Source of the DNA: Mycobacterium sp. URHB0044
GTDB taxonomy: Bacteria > Actinomycetota > Actinomycetes > Mycobacteriales > Mycobacteriaceae
Assembly: GCF_000620625.1 (NCBI RefSeq)
Contig: NZ_JIAW01000029.1
Coordinates: forward strand, 1-64,000
Direction of reading: 5' to 3'
DNA length: 64,000 nt
This document shows positions 1 to 8,035 of this stretch, piece after piece. Under the pieces are notes generated by a model. It was not told the DNA's origin, did not search any database, and saw only the letters and a program-made list of their open reading frames with translations. How positions within the stretch are numbered: the stretch's first letter is position 1; each line of letters starts with the position of its first letter. A program made the translations under genes and the position numbers.

Positions 1-11
1 CTCGCTCAGAC

Positions 12-29
12 TCAAGTGGTCGCTGCAAC
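12..29 (+). repeat. IS30 left inverted repeat
   Basis: The left end reads tcaagtggtcgctgcaac. It pairs with the reverse complement of the right end (1407-1424) at 17 of 18 positions. Confidence 0.85.
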
Positions 30-56
30 ACCTAACGAGTTCGAAGGTGTTGTTCG

Positions 57-1424
57 ATGGCGTTTCGCAAGCAGGGCTGCAAACAGGTACCGGAGTCTGC
101 CCATGGTGTTTTCCTGGACGCGTTGAAGTCGGGGTTGTCGCGGTCGGCGGCTGCCACAGTGGCCGGGGTCTGTCACTCCACGGGTAACAAGTGGGCGAAC
201 GCGGCCGGGGTGGCGGCGAACTTCAAGCATCGGGGTGTTCGGTATCCGGCAGCGGTTCGTGACGCGTTCTGGGAGGCAATGCATTCTGGCGCGTCGCCGT
301 TGCAGGCGGCGGCGCTGGCCGGCGTGTCGGAGGTCACGGGCCAGTATTGGGTGAACAAGGCTGGGTATGTGCCCAGAACCCCTGCACCTGCCGATATCGA
401 GCCCGATCCGTCACCGCCAAGGGGGCCGATGTCGTTCATCGAGCGCTGCCGGTTGGAGCAGCTGCTGGAGACGGGGCACCGGCCGGCGCACGCCGCCGGG
501 TTGTTGGGGCGCCACAGGGACACGATTCGCCGCGAGATGGGCCGTGGGCGGACCGTGTCGGGATACCGGGCACGGGTGAGTCAAGACGCCGCCGAGGCCA
601 ACCTCACGCGACCCAAACCGCGCAAACTCGACACGACTGCGGCGCTGTTGGCCGAGGTGGTGGCACGCTTGAAGCAGCGGCATAGTCCCCAGCAGATCGC
701 CGGCCGGCTGCGCGAGGAGTTCCCCGAGGATCCGGAGATGTGGGTGTCACACGAGACGATCTATCAGACCATGTACGTCCAGCCGCGCGGGGAGTTGGCT
801 CGGCTGGTCAAGACCGCGCTACGCACCGGCCGCACTCAACGAAAGGCGCAGGGACGCAAGGAAACTGGCCAAGGTCACCTCAAAGACATGATCAACATCA
901 GTGAACGGCCCAAGGAGGCCGATGACCGCGCGATCCCCGGACACTGGGAAGGCGACCTGATCATCGGCAAGAACCAGGCATCTCAGATCGGAACCCTAGT
1001 CGAGCGGGCCACCGGATTCCTGATGCTGCTGCACCTACCCGAGGACCGCACCGCAGCCACCACGGCCGACGCCATGTCGGCCAAAATCCCCGAAATCCCC
1101 GAAATCCTGCGCCGCTCACTGACCTGGGATCAAGGCGGCGAGATGGCAGCACACGCCAAGATCACCAAGGCCACCGGCCTGCCGATCTACTTCTGCGACC
1201 CCCACAGCCCCTGGCAGCGCGGCAGCAACGAGAACACCAACGGACTGCTGCGCCAGTACTTCCCCAAAGGCACCGACCTATCCTTCTACGGCCCCGGCTG
1301 GCTCGACCAGGTCGCCGCCGAACTCAACGCCCGACCCCGCAAACGCCACAACTGGCGCACCCCCGCCGAAGAACTCGACCGACTACTCTCAGATCCGTCC
1401 ACATTCGTTGCAGCCACCACTTGA
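57..1424 (+). CDS. IS30-family transposase
   Basis: DDE transposase of 455 residues. The N-terminal third carries two helix-turn-helix-like segments (about residues 15-45 and 65-100), followed by the IS30-type HTH beginning MSFIERCRLEQLL near residue 123. The catalytic triad can be read as D300 (GHWEGDLIIGK), D358 (TWDQGGE) and E392 (SNENTNG). The 33-residue spacing between the second D and E is typical of IS30. The downstream block NGLLRQYFPKGTDL is also characteristic. The reading frame is intact from start to stop, so activity is plausible. The duplicated N-terminal HTH makes it longer than the compact E. coli IS30 protein. Confidence 0.93.
   Translation: MAFRKQGCKQVPESAHGVFLDALKSGLSRSAAATVAGVCHSTGNKWANAAGVAANFKHRGVRYPAAVRDAFWEAMHSGASPLQAAALAGVSEVTGQYWVNKAGYVPRTPAPADIEPDPSPPRGPMSFIERCRLEQLLETGHRPAHAAGLLGRHRDTIRREMGRGRTVSGYRARVSQDAAEANLTRPKPRKLDTTAALLAEVVARLKQRHSPQQIAGRLREEFPEDPEMWVSHETIYQTMYVQPRGELARLVKTALRTGRTQRKAQGRKETGQGHLKDMINISERPKEADDRAIPGHWEGDLIIGKNQASQIGTLVERATGFLMLLHLPEDRTAATTADAMSAKIPEIPEILRRSLTWDQGGEMAAHAKITKATGLPIYFCDPHSPWQRGSNENTNGLLRQYFPKGTDLSFYGPGWLDQVAAELNARPRKRHNWRTPAEELDRLLSDPSTFVAATT
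1407..1424 (-). repeat. IS30 right inverted repeat
   Basis: The right end, read on the minus strand, is tcaagtggtggctgcaac. It differs from the left end at one position and encodes the transposase C-terminus VAATT plus the stop codon. Confidence 0.85.
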
Positions 1425-1446
1425 ATCCAAGTCGCAACTTTGTTGC

Positions 1447-2406
1447 GTGAATTCAATCTCGCGACAGGGCGGTCCGCCGGTATCGGCGGCCGCGCGCGGA
1501 TACGTCCCGCGTACCGTCGAACACGTGGTCGCACTACCTGGTCTGACGAGTCTGCGGGAAGTAGCCGGGCGCCAGCTCTTCGGTCTGGTGGCCGGACCCG
1601 ACGGGCCGGCGAATCGCGCACACATCCACGACAGTCCCGGTCCCCGCTGGTTCGCCGACGACCGGCCGATCCGCCGGGTGCACGGCGACGCGTCGATGTT
1701 CGTGGGAGGTTTGCGCGCACTGCTGCTGCAGTCGCTGCATCCGCTGGCCATGGCGGGCGTCGCCGAGCATTCCGACTACCGCGGTGACCCGTGGGGACGG
1801 CTGCAGCGCACCAGCACCTTCCTCGCGATGACGACGTACGGTCCCGCGGACGACGCGCAGCGGGCCGTGGACCGGGTCCGCGGAATTCATCGCCGCGTCC
1901 ACGGCACGGCGCCCGACGGGCGGTACTACGACGCGAACGACCCGCACCTGCTGGAGTGGGTACACATCGCCGAGGCGGACAGCTTCCTGCTCGCCCATCA
2001 GCGCTACGGCGCCAAACCGCTGGATCAAGCCGGACGCGACGGCTACGTCGCCGACACCGCCCGCATCGCCGAAGCGCTGGGCGTCGTCGATCCACCCCGC
2101 ACCGAACGTGAACTGGCGGACCGGATTGCGGCGTATCGACCGGAACTGCGCAGCACGCCAGCCGCGCGCGAGGCGGCCCGCTTCCTGCTGATCACCCCGC
2201 CACTACCACTGCTCGCCAGGGCGCCCTACGCCGTACTGGCCGCCACGTCGGTGGCCATGCTGCCATCGTGGGCGCGGCTGCCCCTCCGGGTTCCCTACCT
2301 GCCGCCCGCCGAGGCGACGGCGATCCGATTGGCCGGCCTAGCCATGGTCGGCGGCATCCGATGGGCGTTGGCGCCGGGCAGGGCTTCCACGTCGGCTTCA
2401 ACTTGA
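1447..2406 (+). CDS. Oxygenase MpaB family protein (DUF2236)
   Basis: About 319 residues and recognisable as DUF2236, the family of the heme-containing mycophenolic-acid MpaB and rubber-oxygenase (Lcp) catalytic domains. The signature region runs from GDASMFVGGLRALLLQSLHP through HSDYRGDPWGRLQRT (about residues 80-120). Conserved His and Arg residues are present, as is a helix-rich C-terminus with LLITPPLPLL. The start is uncertain: the frame is open back into the IS30 repeat, no ribosome site precedes the GTG chosen here, and IS30 insertion may have removed the native 5' end or promoter. The last 9 bp overlap the 3' end of the convergent marR gene. The substrate cannot be inferred. Confidence 0.75.
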   Translation: MNSISRQGGPPVSAAARGYVPRTVEHVVALPGLTSLREVAGRQLFGLVAGPDGPANRAHIHDSPGPRWFADDRPIRRVHGDASMFVGGLRALLLQSLHPLAMAGVAEHSDYRGDPWGRLQRTSTFLAMTTYGPADDAQRAVDRVRGIHRRVHGTAPDGRYYDANDPHLLEWVHIAEADSFLLAHQRYGAKPLDQAGRDGYVADTARIAEALGVVDPPRTERELADRIAAYRPELRSTPAAREAARFLLITPPLPLLARAPYAVLAATSVAMLPSWARLPLRVPYLPPAEATAIRLAGLAMVGGIRWALAPGRASTSAST

Positions 2407-2850
2407 GTCGTCCGTCAGGCCTGCTTCGAGTTCGCGCAGCATCTTCAACGTCGGATCGAGGTTGCGCCGGTCGGCACCGGCGTTGCCCAGCAGACGCGAC
2501 CAGTTGGCCTTCAGCCGTTGAAGATTGGCCTCCGCGCGAGGGGTCGGGTTCAACCGGGCGTGCCGCGCGTCGTCTCCGCCTGCGGACCTCTCGATCAATC
2601 CCTTCGCCTCCAGTGCCCGCACGGCGCGGCTGAGGTTGCTGCGCTGCATGCCGGTGGCTGCTGCCACTGCGGTGGGTGATGCGCCGGGGTGCCGATCGAC
2701 GTAGCGCATGACGTTGATCTCGGACGCGGTGAGGTCGACGACTTGTTGGTCGAGATGCGTCTCGGTGCTGATCATGCGGGCGAGCGCCAGGATCAGATCG
2801 GCCAGGTCCGCCATGCGGTCGTCGGTGTGACGGTCGTCGCCCTCACTCAT
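2398..2850 (-). CDS. MarR-family transcriptional regulator
   Basis: About 150 residues with MarR architecture: an N-terminal dimerisation helix (LADLILALARM), a winged HTH (SEINVMRYVDRHPGASPTAV through GMQRSNLSRAVRALEAKGL) and a C-terminal helix rich in Leu and Arg. It diverges from an MFS transporter gene across roughly 70 bp that hold two inverted repeats, so it probably represses that transporter and itself. A GTG 12 bp upstream (2862) is a possible alternative start. Neither start has a well-spaced ribosome site, so the first four residues are uncertain. Confidence 0.85.
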   Translation of the reverse strand: MSEGDDRHTDDRMADLADLILALARMISTETHLDQQVVDLTASEINVMRYVDRHPGASPTAVAAATGMQRSNLSRAVRALEAKGLIERSAGGDDARHARLNPTPRAEANLQRLKANWSRLLGNAGADRRNLDPTLKMLRELEAGLTDDSS

Positions 2851-2860
2851 GCTTCCCAAC

Positions 2861-2900
2861 ACTACTGTGTCTGTTGTAGTTTAATAACTATCATTTGATA
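2861..2900. promoter_or_regulatory. Candidate MarR operators between marR and MFS genes
   Basis: Two inverted repeats lie in the AT-rich divergent spacer. The first is ACTAC-N10-GTAGT (2861-2880), with perfect 5-bp arms. The second is TATCA-TT-TGATA (2889-2900), also perfect, directly upstream of the GGAGG ribosome site (2908-2912) of the transporter gene. MarR proteins typically bind 16-20 bp palindromes in such spacers. Assignment to this MarR is inferred from position. Confidence 0.5.
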
Positions 2901-2918
2901 ACCATCTGGAGGTAGTGC

Positions 2919-4457
2919 GTGACGACGGCCCTGGACGCGCCCACCCGGCCTGCAAGCGAGCGGACCATCACCGCGACCCTGCTGGTGACACTGGCACTGC
3001 TCTCGGCGGTGGCTCCGTTCGCCACCGATCTGTACCTACCCGCGTTCCCGTCGATGGTGGCCGACCTCGACACCTCGGCGACGGCCATCCAGCTCACGCT
3101 GACCGCGTTCCTGTTGGGCCTCGCCGGCGGCCAGCTGGTCTTCGGCCCGTTGTCCGACCGCTTCGGACGGGTGCGCCCGCTGCTGGTCGGCGCCGCGATA
3201 TGCGTCGTCGCCAGCGCCGCCACCGTCTTCGCGCCCACAGTCGAAGTACTGATCGGAGCGCGGTTCATCCAGGGCGTCGCAGGCGCCGCCGGCATGGTGA
3301 TCGGCAGGGCCATCATCTCCGACCTCGCGGCGGGCAAGGCCGCCGCACGCGCATTCAGCCTGATGATGATCGTCGGCGGGGTCGCCCCGGTCATCGCACC
3401 GTTGGCCGGCGGATTCCTCGTCGCACCCATCGGATGGCGCGGGGCACTGGCCGTCATCCTCGCCCTCTCGACGTTGATGCTTCTCGCGGTGCTGTCGATC
3501 GTGCGGGAGACGCACACTGAGCAACGCCGCGCCGAACTGCGCTCGTCACGAACGGCGTTGGGATCACCGCTGCGCGATCTGACGAGTCGCACGTATCTCG
3601 GCCACGCCGCGGCATTCTGTTGTGCCTTCGCGACGATGATGGCCTACATCTCCGCATCACCGTTCATCTACCAAACGATGATGGGGCTCAGCGCCGACGA
3701 GTACGGCGCGATGTTCGGCGTGAATGCCCTTGCGCTGCTGAGCATGAGCGCGCTCTCGGCACGCCTGACCGCGCGCCACGACGTGCGTCGGCTGGCCGGA
3801 GTCGGCCTGGTGCTTGGCCTGGCCGCCACCGTGGCGCTGCTGGTGTTGGCGACGTCGAGTGTCGCGCCCGGCTGGCTCGCCCTGGCACTGTTGGTGACGG
3901 TGGGCAGCATGGGTTTGGTGTTCGGCAACACCACCGCACTGGCGCTCGGCGCGGCACGCCGCGCGGCGGGCACGGCGTCGGCAGTACTCGGTGCGACACA
4001 GTTCGGACTGGCCGCCGCCGTCACTCCCCTGGTGAGCATCGCCGGTGAGGACACTGCCGTTCCTGCCGCGATCGTCATGGTCTCTGCGAGCACCCTCGCC
4101 CTGCTGGCGTTCGCCTGCGGTCGAACCGGAAAGTCAACGAGTGAAAGTGAGAACGACACAACAGAGGTGACGAGTATCGCGACGGTGGCCACCGAGCGTG
4201 CCCCGCGTTACGGCAAGCAGTTGGTGTCGCACCTGGGCCGCAAGGCGGTCGGCACGTGGGACGAGACAACCGAATCCGGCACGCTGGTGATGGGCGACGG
4301 GGCGGCACACGTGTCGCTGACCTCGTCGCCCTCGGCGCTGCTCCTCGAGGTCCGATCGCAGGACAACACCATCGCCGCCTTCGAGGACGTGGTGGGCCGC
4401 CACCTGGAGCGCTTCGGTGAGCGCGACGAACTGAAGGTGGTGTGGGCCCGGGCCTGA
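2919..4457 (+). CDS. MFS drug-resistance transporter (Bcr/CflA type) with C-terminal DUF2218 domain
   Basis: Residues 1 to about 405 form a 12-helix Bcr/CflA-type drug:proton antiporter. Visible motifs include LPAFPSMVADL after helix 1, the loop motif GPLSDRFGRVRPLLVG between helices 2 and 3, and motif C near GVAPVIAPLAGG. A charged linker (about 405-423) joins it without a stop to a DUF2218 domain (about 424-512, RYGKQLVSHLGRK to LKVVWARA), normally a stand-alone protein of about 90 residues. The GTG start is set by GGAGG six bases upstream. An in-frame GTG at 4167 could allow separate internal expression of DUF2218. The divergent marR suggests induction by a transported compound. Confidence 0.88.
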   Translation: MTTALDAPTRPASERTITATLLVTLALLSAVAPFATDLYLPAFPSMVADLDTSATAIQLTLTAFLLGLAGGQLVFGPLSDRFGRVRPLLVGAAICVVASAATVFAPTVEVLIGARFIQGVAGAAGMVIGRAIISDLAAGKAAARAFSLMMIVGGVAPVIAPLAGGFLVAPIGWRGALAVILALSTLMLLAVLSIVRETHTEQRRAELRSSRTALGSPLRDLTSRTYLGHAAAFCCAFATMMAYISASPFIYQTMMGLSADEYGAMFGVNALALLSMSALSARLTARHDVRRLAGVGLVLGLAATVALLVLATSSVAPGWLALALLVTVGSMGLVFGNTTALALGAARRAAGTASAVLGATQFGLAAAVTPLVSIAGEDTAVPAAIVMVSASTLALLAFACGRTGKSTSESENDTTEVTSIATVATERAPRYGKQLVSHLGRKAVGTWDETTESGTLVMGDGAAHVSLTSSPSALLLEVRSQDNTIAAFEDVVGRHLERFGERDELKVVWARA

Positions 4458-4480
4458 CGCCACGCCGCCGCGCCGGATGA

Positions 4481-5059
4481 TTACCACCGCGCGGGCGCGG
4501 GAGTGTCCAAGCTCAACGGACGTTCGTACGACAGGTCATCGCGGTCTCGCGTCCCGATCAGATAACCCTTGTCGGTGAAGAACGGTGACTGTAGGACCCG
4601 GGCGTCGGCAAGGAACATGCCTTCCACAGTCGATCGACGAACGGCGATGCGCCACTTGCCGTCGCGACGTTCGAGCCGGTCGATGTATCGACCCGTGATG
4701 AGCTGAGCGCTCTTGACGTCCGGTCCGACGAGCACGACGATGACGTAACTTTCCGCGTGTGCGGTGTCACCGTCGATTTCGCAGGTGTGGGTGGTGATGT
4801 TGTGCGTATGGACGCGGGACGTCGCGGCGTGGGTCTCGTTCGCCCAAGGCCCATAGTCCGGCCCCGAATTGACGGCGTGGCCGTGCTCGTCGACACCGTC
4901 GCCGTGATAGGCCGACGCAATCAGGTCAACATCGTGACGGTCGCAGCCGCGGGCATGGCGCGAGACACAGTCGAGGATCTCGGTGCGATCCAAGAGATAA
5001 CGGACGTCCTTCTGGAGCGCTTCGAGAGGGGCGTGGTCGATGGAGATGGTCATAGTCAT
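4481..5059 (-). CDS. SnoaL-like / NTF2-fold protein
   Basis: About 192 residues with the SnoaL_4 pattern common in aromatic and steroid catabolic clusters: a first helix with LLDRTEILDCVSRHARGCD, then the strand RHDVDLIASAYHGDGVDEHG, later HTHNITTHTCEIDGDTAHAE, and a C-terminal sheet ending in KWRIAVRRSTVEGMF. Members act as small isomerases, cyclases or dehydratases, or are accessory subunits of ring-hydroxylating enzymes. The D-H pair in the CDRHDVD segment is the usual polar active-site region. Two ATG codons lie six bases apart; the outer one is used here. The gene diverges from tetR with an operator of the local regulon between them. Confidence 0.8.
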   Translation of the reverse strand: MTMTISIDHAPLEALQKDVRYLLDRTEILDCVSRHARGCDRHDVDLIASAYHGDGVDEHGHAVNSGPDYGPWANETHAATSRVHTHNITTHTCEIDGDTAHAESYVIVVLVGPDVKSAQLITGRYIDRLERRDGKWRIAVRRSTVEGMFLADARVLQSPFFTDKGYLIGTRDRDDLSYERPLSLDTPAPARW

Positions 5060-5108
5060 CCTGCCGGTCGAGTGGGTCGGCACCGACGCGTGTCGGCGCG
5101 CACTCAGA

Positions 5109-5124
5109 CTATACGACTGTACAG
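5109..5124. promoter_or_regulatory. Palindromic operator, site 1 (CTATAC-N4-GTACAG)
   Basis: The site reads CTATACGACTGTACAG, matching CTRTAC-N4-GTAYAG in both halves. It lies between the divergent SnoaL-like gene and tetR, where an autoregulating TetR would bind. It is one of seven copies between 5.1 and 11.0 kb. Confidence 0.75.
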
Positions 5125-5171
5125 CAACCGCTCGGGTGCCAGAATACGAGTAACGAACAGATCGGGAGACC

Positions 5172-5819
5172 ATGGCGACATCGTCGCGGCGCGTGGGCGC
5201 CGAAACGTCCAAGACTCGGGACACGCTGCTCGACTGCGTGGAACGAACCATGCTCAGCGACGGGTATGCGAGCGTTTCGTACCGAACGCTCGCTGCGATG
5301 GCGGGCGTCACGCCCAGCCTGGTGCAGTATTACTTTCCCACCCTCGACGACATCTTCGTCGCAGCCATCAGGCGATACTCCGAACGCAGTCTGAAGTACC
5401 TGACGGACGCGTTCGAGCGTCGCGCCGACGATCCACTGCGTGCGGTGTGGGAGTACTCGTGGGAAGAAGCCTCTGGCGCACTCATGTCCGAGTTCATGGC
5501 GCTCAGCAATCACCGCAAATCCATTCGCAACGAAATCGCGACTGTCACCGAAAGCGTGCGGGAGTTGCAGCTGAGCGCGCTGGTCGCCAAGTTCGGCAAG
5601 GGAGCACGACCGATCGGCGACCTCTCCCTACCCGCTCTGCAATTGCTCGTGTCAGGTCTACCGAAACTGCTGAACCTCGAGGAAGGCATCGGCGTGAAGT
5701 CGGCGCATGCCGAGGTCACCGAAGCATTTGAACGGTACATCGATGCAGTGGAGCCACGTCCCGCAACACGCAAGCGAAAACCCGCTGCGCGCCGCCGCAC
5801 ACCGGCCCGCAAGGCTTGA
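5172..5819 (+). CDS. TetR-family regulator, likely controller of the local P450/SDR regulon
   Basis: 215 residues. The N-terminal HTH (about 15-60) includes YRTLAAMAGVTPSLVQYYF, with the TetR-typical recognition helix ending in YYF. The rest is a helical ligand-binding domain, and the tail (about 195-215) is very basic (RKRKPAARRRTPARKA), as in some DNA-binding extensions. A GGGAG ribosome site precedes the ATG. It is the only regulator gene between 5 and 11.8 kb and has an operator copy in its own promoter. The inference is that it controls the seven-site regulon; its ligand is unknown but may be a substrate or CoA ester of the pathway encoded by the neighbouring enzymes. Confidence 0.88.
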   Translation: MATSSRRVGAETSKTRDTLLDCVERTMLSDGYASVSYRTLAAMAGVTPSLVQYYFPTLDDIFVAAIRRYSERSLKYLTDAFERRADDPLRAVWEYSWEEASGALMSEFMALSNHRKSIRNEIATVTESVRELQLSALVAKFGKGARPIGDLSLPALQLLVSGLPKLLNLEEGIGVKSAHAEVTEAFERYIDAVEPRPATRKRKPAARRRTPARKA

Positions 5820-5863
5820 GCCCTGGCTGCGGCCGACAGTCGTGACCCGTGAATCCAACCCGC

Positions 5864-6727
5864 TCAGCGCATTACGTGGGCGCACTGCTGGTGGGGATGG
5901 ACGTCGAAGAGGTCGCGGTACGAAGGCGGTTGACGACCGTCCTCGTCGGTGATGCCGTACTTCACCGCCAACTCAGAGCCGATCAGCGTCTGACCGCTGA
6001 CGTCCATGAGCTCGGCGTCGTTGTAGAGCGCCCAAATCACATGGCCCGTCAGCCCGGGAGTTTCGGCGGATTGCAGTATGTGACCGAACTTTTCGGGGTT
6101 GGTGGCGATGATCTTGCGGACGCGATCGGTGAGTAGCGACCCCATCCAGATCGACACCGTCGCGATGCCGAACTCCCGGAAGTCGAAAGCCATGTCGGCG
6201 GCCATCTTGTCGGTCCCCGCCTTCGGGACCCCGTAAGCGGGCCCGAACGCGTAGTGGACCGCACCCGAAGACGACGAGAAGGCCACCAAGCCCTTGCGCT
6301 GCGGCAGCATCAAGGGGGCGGCGTACACCGTGGCGACATAACTACTGCGCAAGCCAACGTCGAGAGTGTCGATGACGTTGACGGGTTCCTCCCAGAACTT
6401 CGTCCGGCCCATCATCTCGTCGCGGATGACCGCAGCGTTGTTCACCAAGACGTCCACGCGGCCCGTTTCCTCGCCGATGCGCTCAAACAGCGCCTCCACC
6501 TGAGCGTCGTCACCGTGGTCAACGGCAACGGGTATCCCCGTGCCGCCCGCCGCGGTCACCCGTGCTGCGGTCTCGTCGATGGTGCCCGCAGATCGCGATG
6601 TAGCGGAATCACGGGTGCGGCCGGTGACGTAGACCGTGCACCCGTGACTTCCCAGCGCCTCGGCAATCCCTGCACCCGCACCGCGACTTGCACCGGTGAC
6701 GACCGCGACCACGTTGTCCTCGGACAT
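5864..6727 (-). CDS. SDR-family oxidoreductase
   Basis: 287 residues, short-chain dehydrogenase/reductase. The cofactor motif TGASRGAGAGIAEALG is near residue 12, NNAAV near residue 92, the catalytic Ser region SSSSGAV near 150 and Y-G-V-P-K near 164. The extra segment after NNA (RDEMMGRTKFWEEPVNVIDT) and the extended C-terminus resemble the DHRS1-like subgroup rather than FabG. The start has a strong purine-rich ribosome site (GGAAGAGGAAG). It lies about 100 bp downstream of the next SDR on the same strand and probably shares its operator (site 2). The only motif trace in the intervening gap is a half-site. Confidence 0.88.
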   Translation of the reverse strand: MSEDNVVAVVTGASRGAGAGIAEALGSHGCTVYVTGRTRDSATSRSAGTIDETAARVTAAGGTGIPVAVDHGDDAQVEALFERIGEETGRVDVLVNNAAVIRDEMMGRTKFWEEPVNVIDTLDVGLRSSYVATVYAAPLMLPQRKGLVAFSSSSGAVHYAFGPAYGVPKAGTDKMAADMAFDFREFGIATVSIWMGSLLTDRVRKIIATNPEKFGHILQSAETPGLTGHVIWALYNDAELMDVSGQTLIGSELAVKYGITDEDGRQPPSYRDLFDVHPHQQCAHVMR

Positions 6728-6829
6728 GACTTCCTCTTCCTATCAGCGTGCCAACGCGAGGGATCGACGTGAACGCGCACGTTTCCTCCTGAACTCAGTT
6801 GTCGTACAGATATTTCGGGTTGGCAGCGC

Positions 6830-7573
6830 TCAGACGACAGCGCCGCCGTTGACCCCGATCACCTGACCATTGACGTAGCCCGCGCCGTCCGAACACAGGA
6901 AGGAGCACACGGCGGCTACGTCCTCGGCTGCCCCGAGGCGTCCCGCTGGAATCACCTGGGTGAGGTGCTCTGTGGCAGGCAACTTGCCGTCGTGCTGTTG
7001 TTGGCGAAGCATCGGCGAATCGATGACGAACGGCGGCACGGTGTTGGCCGTGATGCCCTTGCGGGCGTAGTCGAGCGCAAGCGTCTTGGTCATGGCGATG
7101 ACTCCGCCCTTGGTGGCCGAGTAGTGGCCCTGCCGGGGTGCACCTTGTTGACCGGCCGCAGAGGAGATTGTCACGATACGACCCCACTCAGCGGCCACCA
7201 TGTCCGGTAGCGCAGCTCGAGCACAGAGGAAGGTGCCGGTGAGATTCACCGCCAGGTAGCGGTTCCACTCGTCCAGAGTGATCTTGTCGAATCGGGTGAA
7301 ACCGGCAATCGCTGCGCTCGTCACCAGGATTTCGATCGGGCCCAGAGCCTCACGGACAGAGGCAAATCCAGTTTCGACGGCGTTCTCATCTGATACGTCG
7401 ACGCCTACCGCGATGGCATTGCCTCCCACCGCCTGGATTTCGGCAACGACTTTGTCTGCGGCCTCGCCGTTGACGTCGAAGACGGCCACGCGGTGCCCAT
7501 CGCTGGCGAGCTTTGCGCTGATCGACTGACCCAGCCCAGATCCCCCACCGGTCACGACTGCAGTCCGGCTCAC
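6830..7573 (-). CDS. SDR-family oxidoreductase (FabG-like)
   Basis: About 247 residues. Classical SDR: TGGGSGLGQ near residue 8, DVS for cofactor specificity near 62, a SAAIAGF motif in place of the usual NNAG, ISSAAGQ, and the catalytic Y-S-A-T-K of GHYSATKGG. It resembles the SDR at 31921 (shared GFTRF, TLDEW/TFAEW and NG-x-ITGQMFGVNGG-like ends), so the two are probably paralogues. The GTG start is the only one that gives a normal SDR N-terminus; the frame stays open upstream but runs into operator site 2. A beta-hydroxyacyl-CoA or alcohol dehydrogenase role is likely, substrate unknown. Confidence 0.85.
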   Translation of the reverse strand: MSRTAVVTGGGSGLGQSISAKLASDGHRVAVFDVNGEAADKVVAEIQAVGGNAIAVGVDVSDENAVETGFASVREALGPIEILVTSAAIAGFTRFDKITLDEWNRYLAVNLTGTFLCARAALPDMVAAEWGRIVTISSAAGQQGAPRQGHYSATKGGVIAMTKTLALDYARKGITANTVPPFVIDSPMLRQQQHDGKLPATEHLTQVIPAGRLGAAEDVAAVCSFLCSDGAGYVNGQVIGVNGGAVV

Positions 7574-7611
7574 ATCACACCACTCTTTCCTGGTGACCAC
7601 CAGCACCACTG

Positions 7612-7627
7612 CTGTACGAATGTATAG
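7612..7627. promoter_or_regulatory. Palindromic operator, site 2 (CTGTAC-N4-GTATAG)
   Basis: CTGTACGAATGTATAG, an exact match to the consensus. It lies 38 bp upstream of the leftward SDR starting at 7573 and is flanked by G and C, giving an 18-bp symmetric unit. Confidence 0.75.
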
Positions 7628-7707
7628 CGCAAGTTGGGGCCGGACACAAGGTGTGCTGCACTGCGGGACCGGAAAAGAGGTGGCGTCACCCAACCAGCGA
7701 GGAACCG

Positions 7708-7917
7708 TTACGGCCCGTCGTTCAAGTCGGTAATCTCCGCATCCTCAGGCGATTTGCCAATGACGAAGAAGGAGCCTGGTTTCAACAAGAAGTCGTTGGC
7801 GTTGGCACAGATCGTTGCCGCCACCGGCGACCCCGCCCACTTCGTTCCGCCGATCACGCCCGATACGTCGAACTCGGCCGGATGGTCCGCTGGGCACGCG
7901 CCGCTGGGTGGGCTCAC
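7708..7917 (-). CDS. Small hypothetical protein or gene remnant preceded by an operator
   Basis: A 69-residue frame starting at GTG, beginning MSPPSGACPADHPAEF and ending KSPEDAEITDLNDGP; I do not recognise it. The frame stays open 18 codons further upstream (to a TAG) without another common start codon, and no ribosome site is visible. It is less GC-biased at third positions than its neighbours. The reason to list it is position: operator site 3 lies 63 bp upstream in the right orientation, and nothing else in this 460-bp interval between two SDR genes could be its target. It could be a small accessory protein or the tail of a decayed enzyme gene. Confidence 0.35.
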   Translation of the reverse strand: MSPPSGACPADHPAEFDVSGVIGGTKWAGSPVAATICANANDFLLKPGSFFVIGKSPEDAEITDLNDGP

Positions 7918-7979
7918 AGGCGAGTTCGCAATGTTCGCATCGGGCTCCCCGTTGTGCCGCGGACCACACTACGCGGTTG

Positions 7980-7995
7980 CTGTACATTCGTACAG
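7980..7995. promoter_or_regulatory. Palindromic operator, site 3 (CTGTAC-N4-GTACAG)
   Basis: CTGTACATTCGTACAG, with fully symmetric outer hexamers. It lies between the end of the SDR at 8036 and the small frame at 7917-7708, with no larger gene positioned to use it. Confidence 0.7.
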
Positions 7996-8035
7996 TGTCG
8001 CAACAGGCGTGTCGTCGTGGCATGACGCCCGCGCG

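Larger units (their letters stand above)
12..1424 (+). mobile_element. IS30-family insertion sequence, complete
   Basis: A single IS30-type transposase gene is bounded by terminal inverted repeats of 18 bp that match at 17 positions; the only mismatch is at position 21. The right repeat contains the last codons and stop codon of the transposase. No flanking target duplication of 2-4 bp is visible (left flank agac, right flank atcc). The element ends about 20 bp from the plausible start of the next gene, so it probably landed in that gene's upstream region. Both ends and all catalytic residues are intact, so the copy may still be mobile. Confidence 0.9.

Noticed and set aside
8..1428. Target-site duplication around IS30
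   Set aside because: Flanks agac and atcc do not match for any 2-4 bp; none is called.
6794..6809. Possible eighth operator before the SDR at 5864
   Set aside because: Only the right half (GTACAG) matches; the left half CTCAGT shares two of six bases with the consensus.
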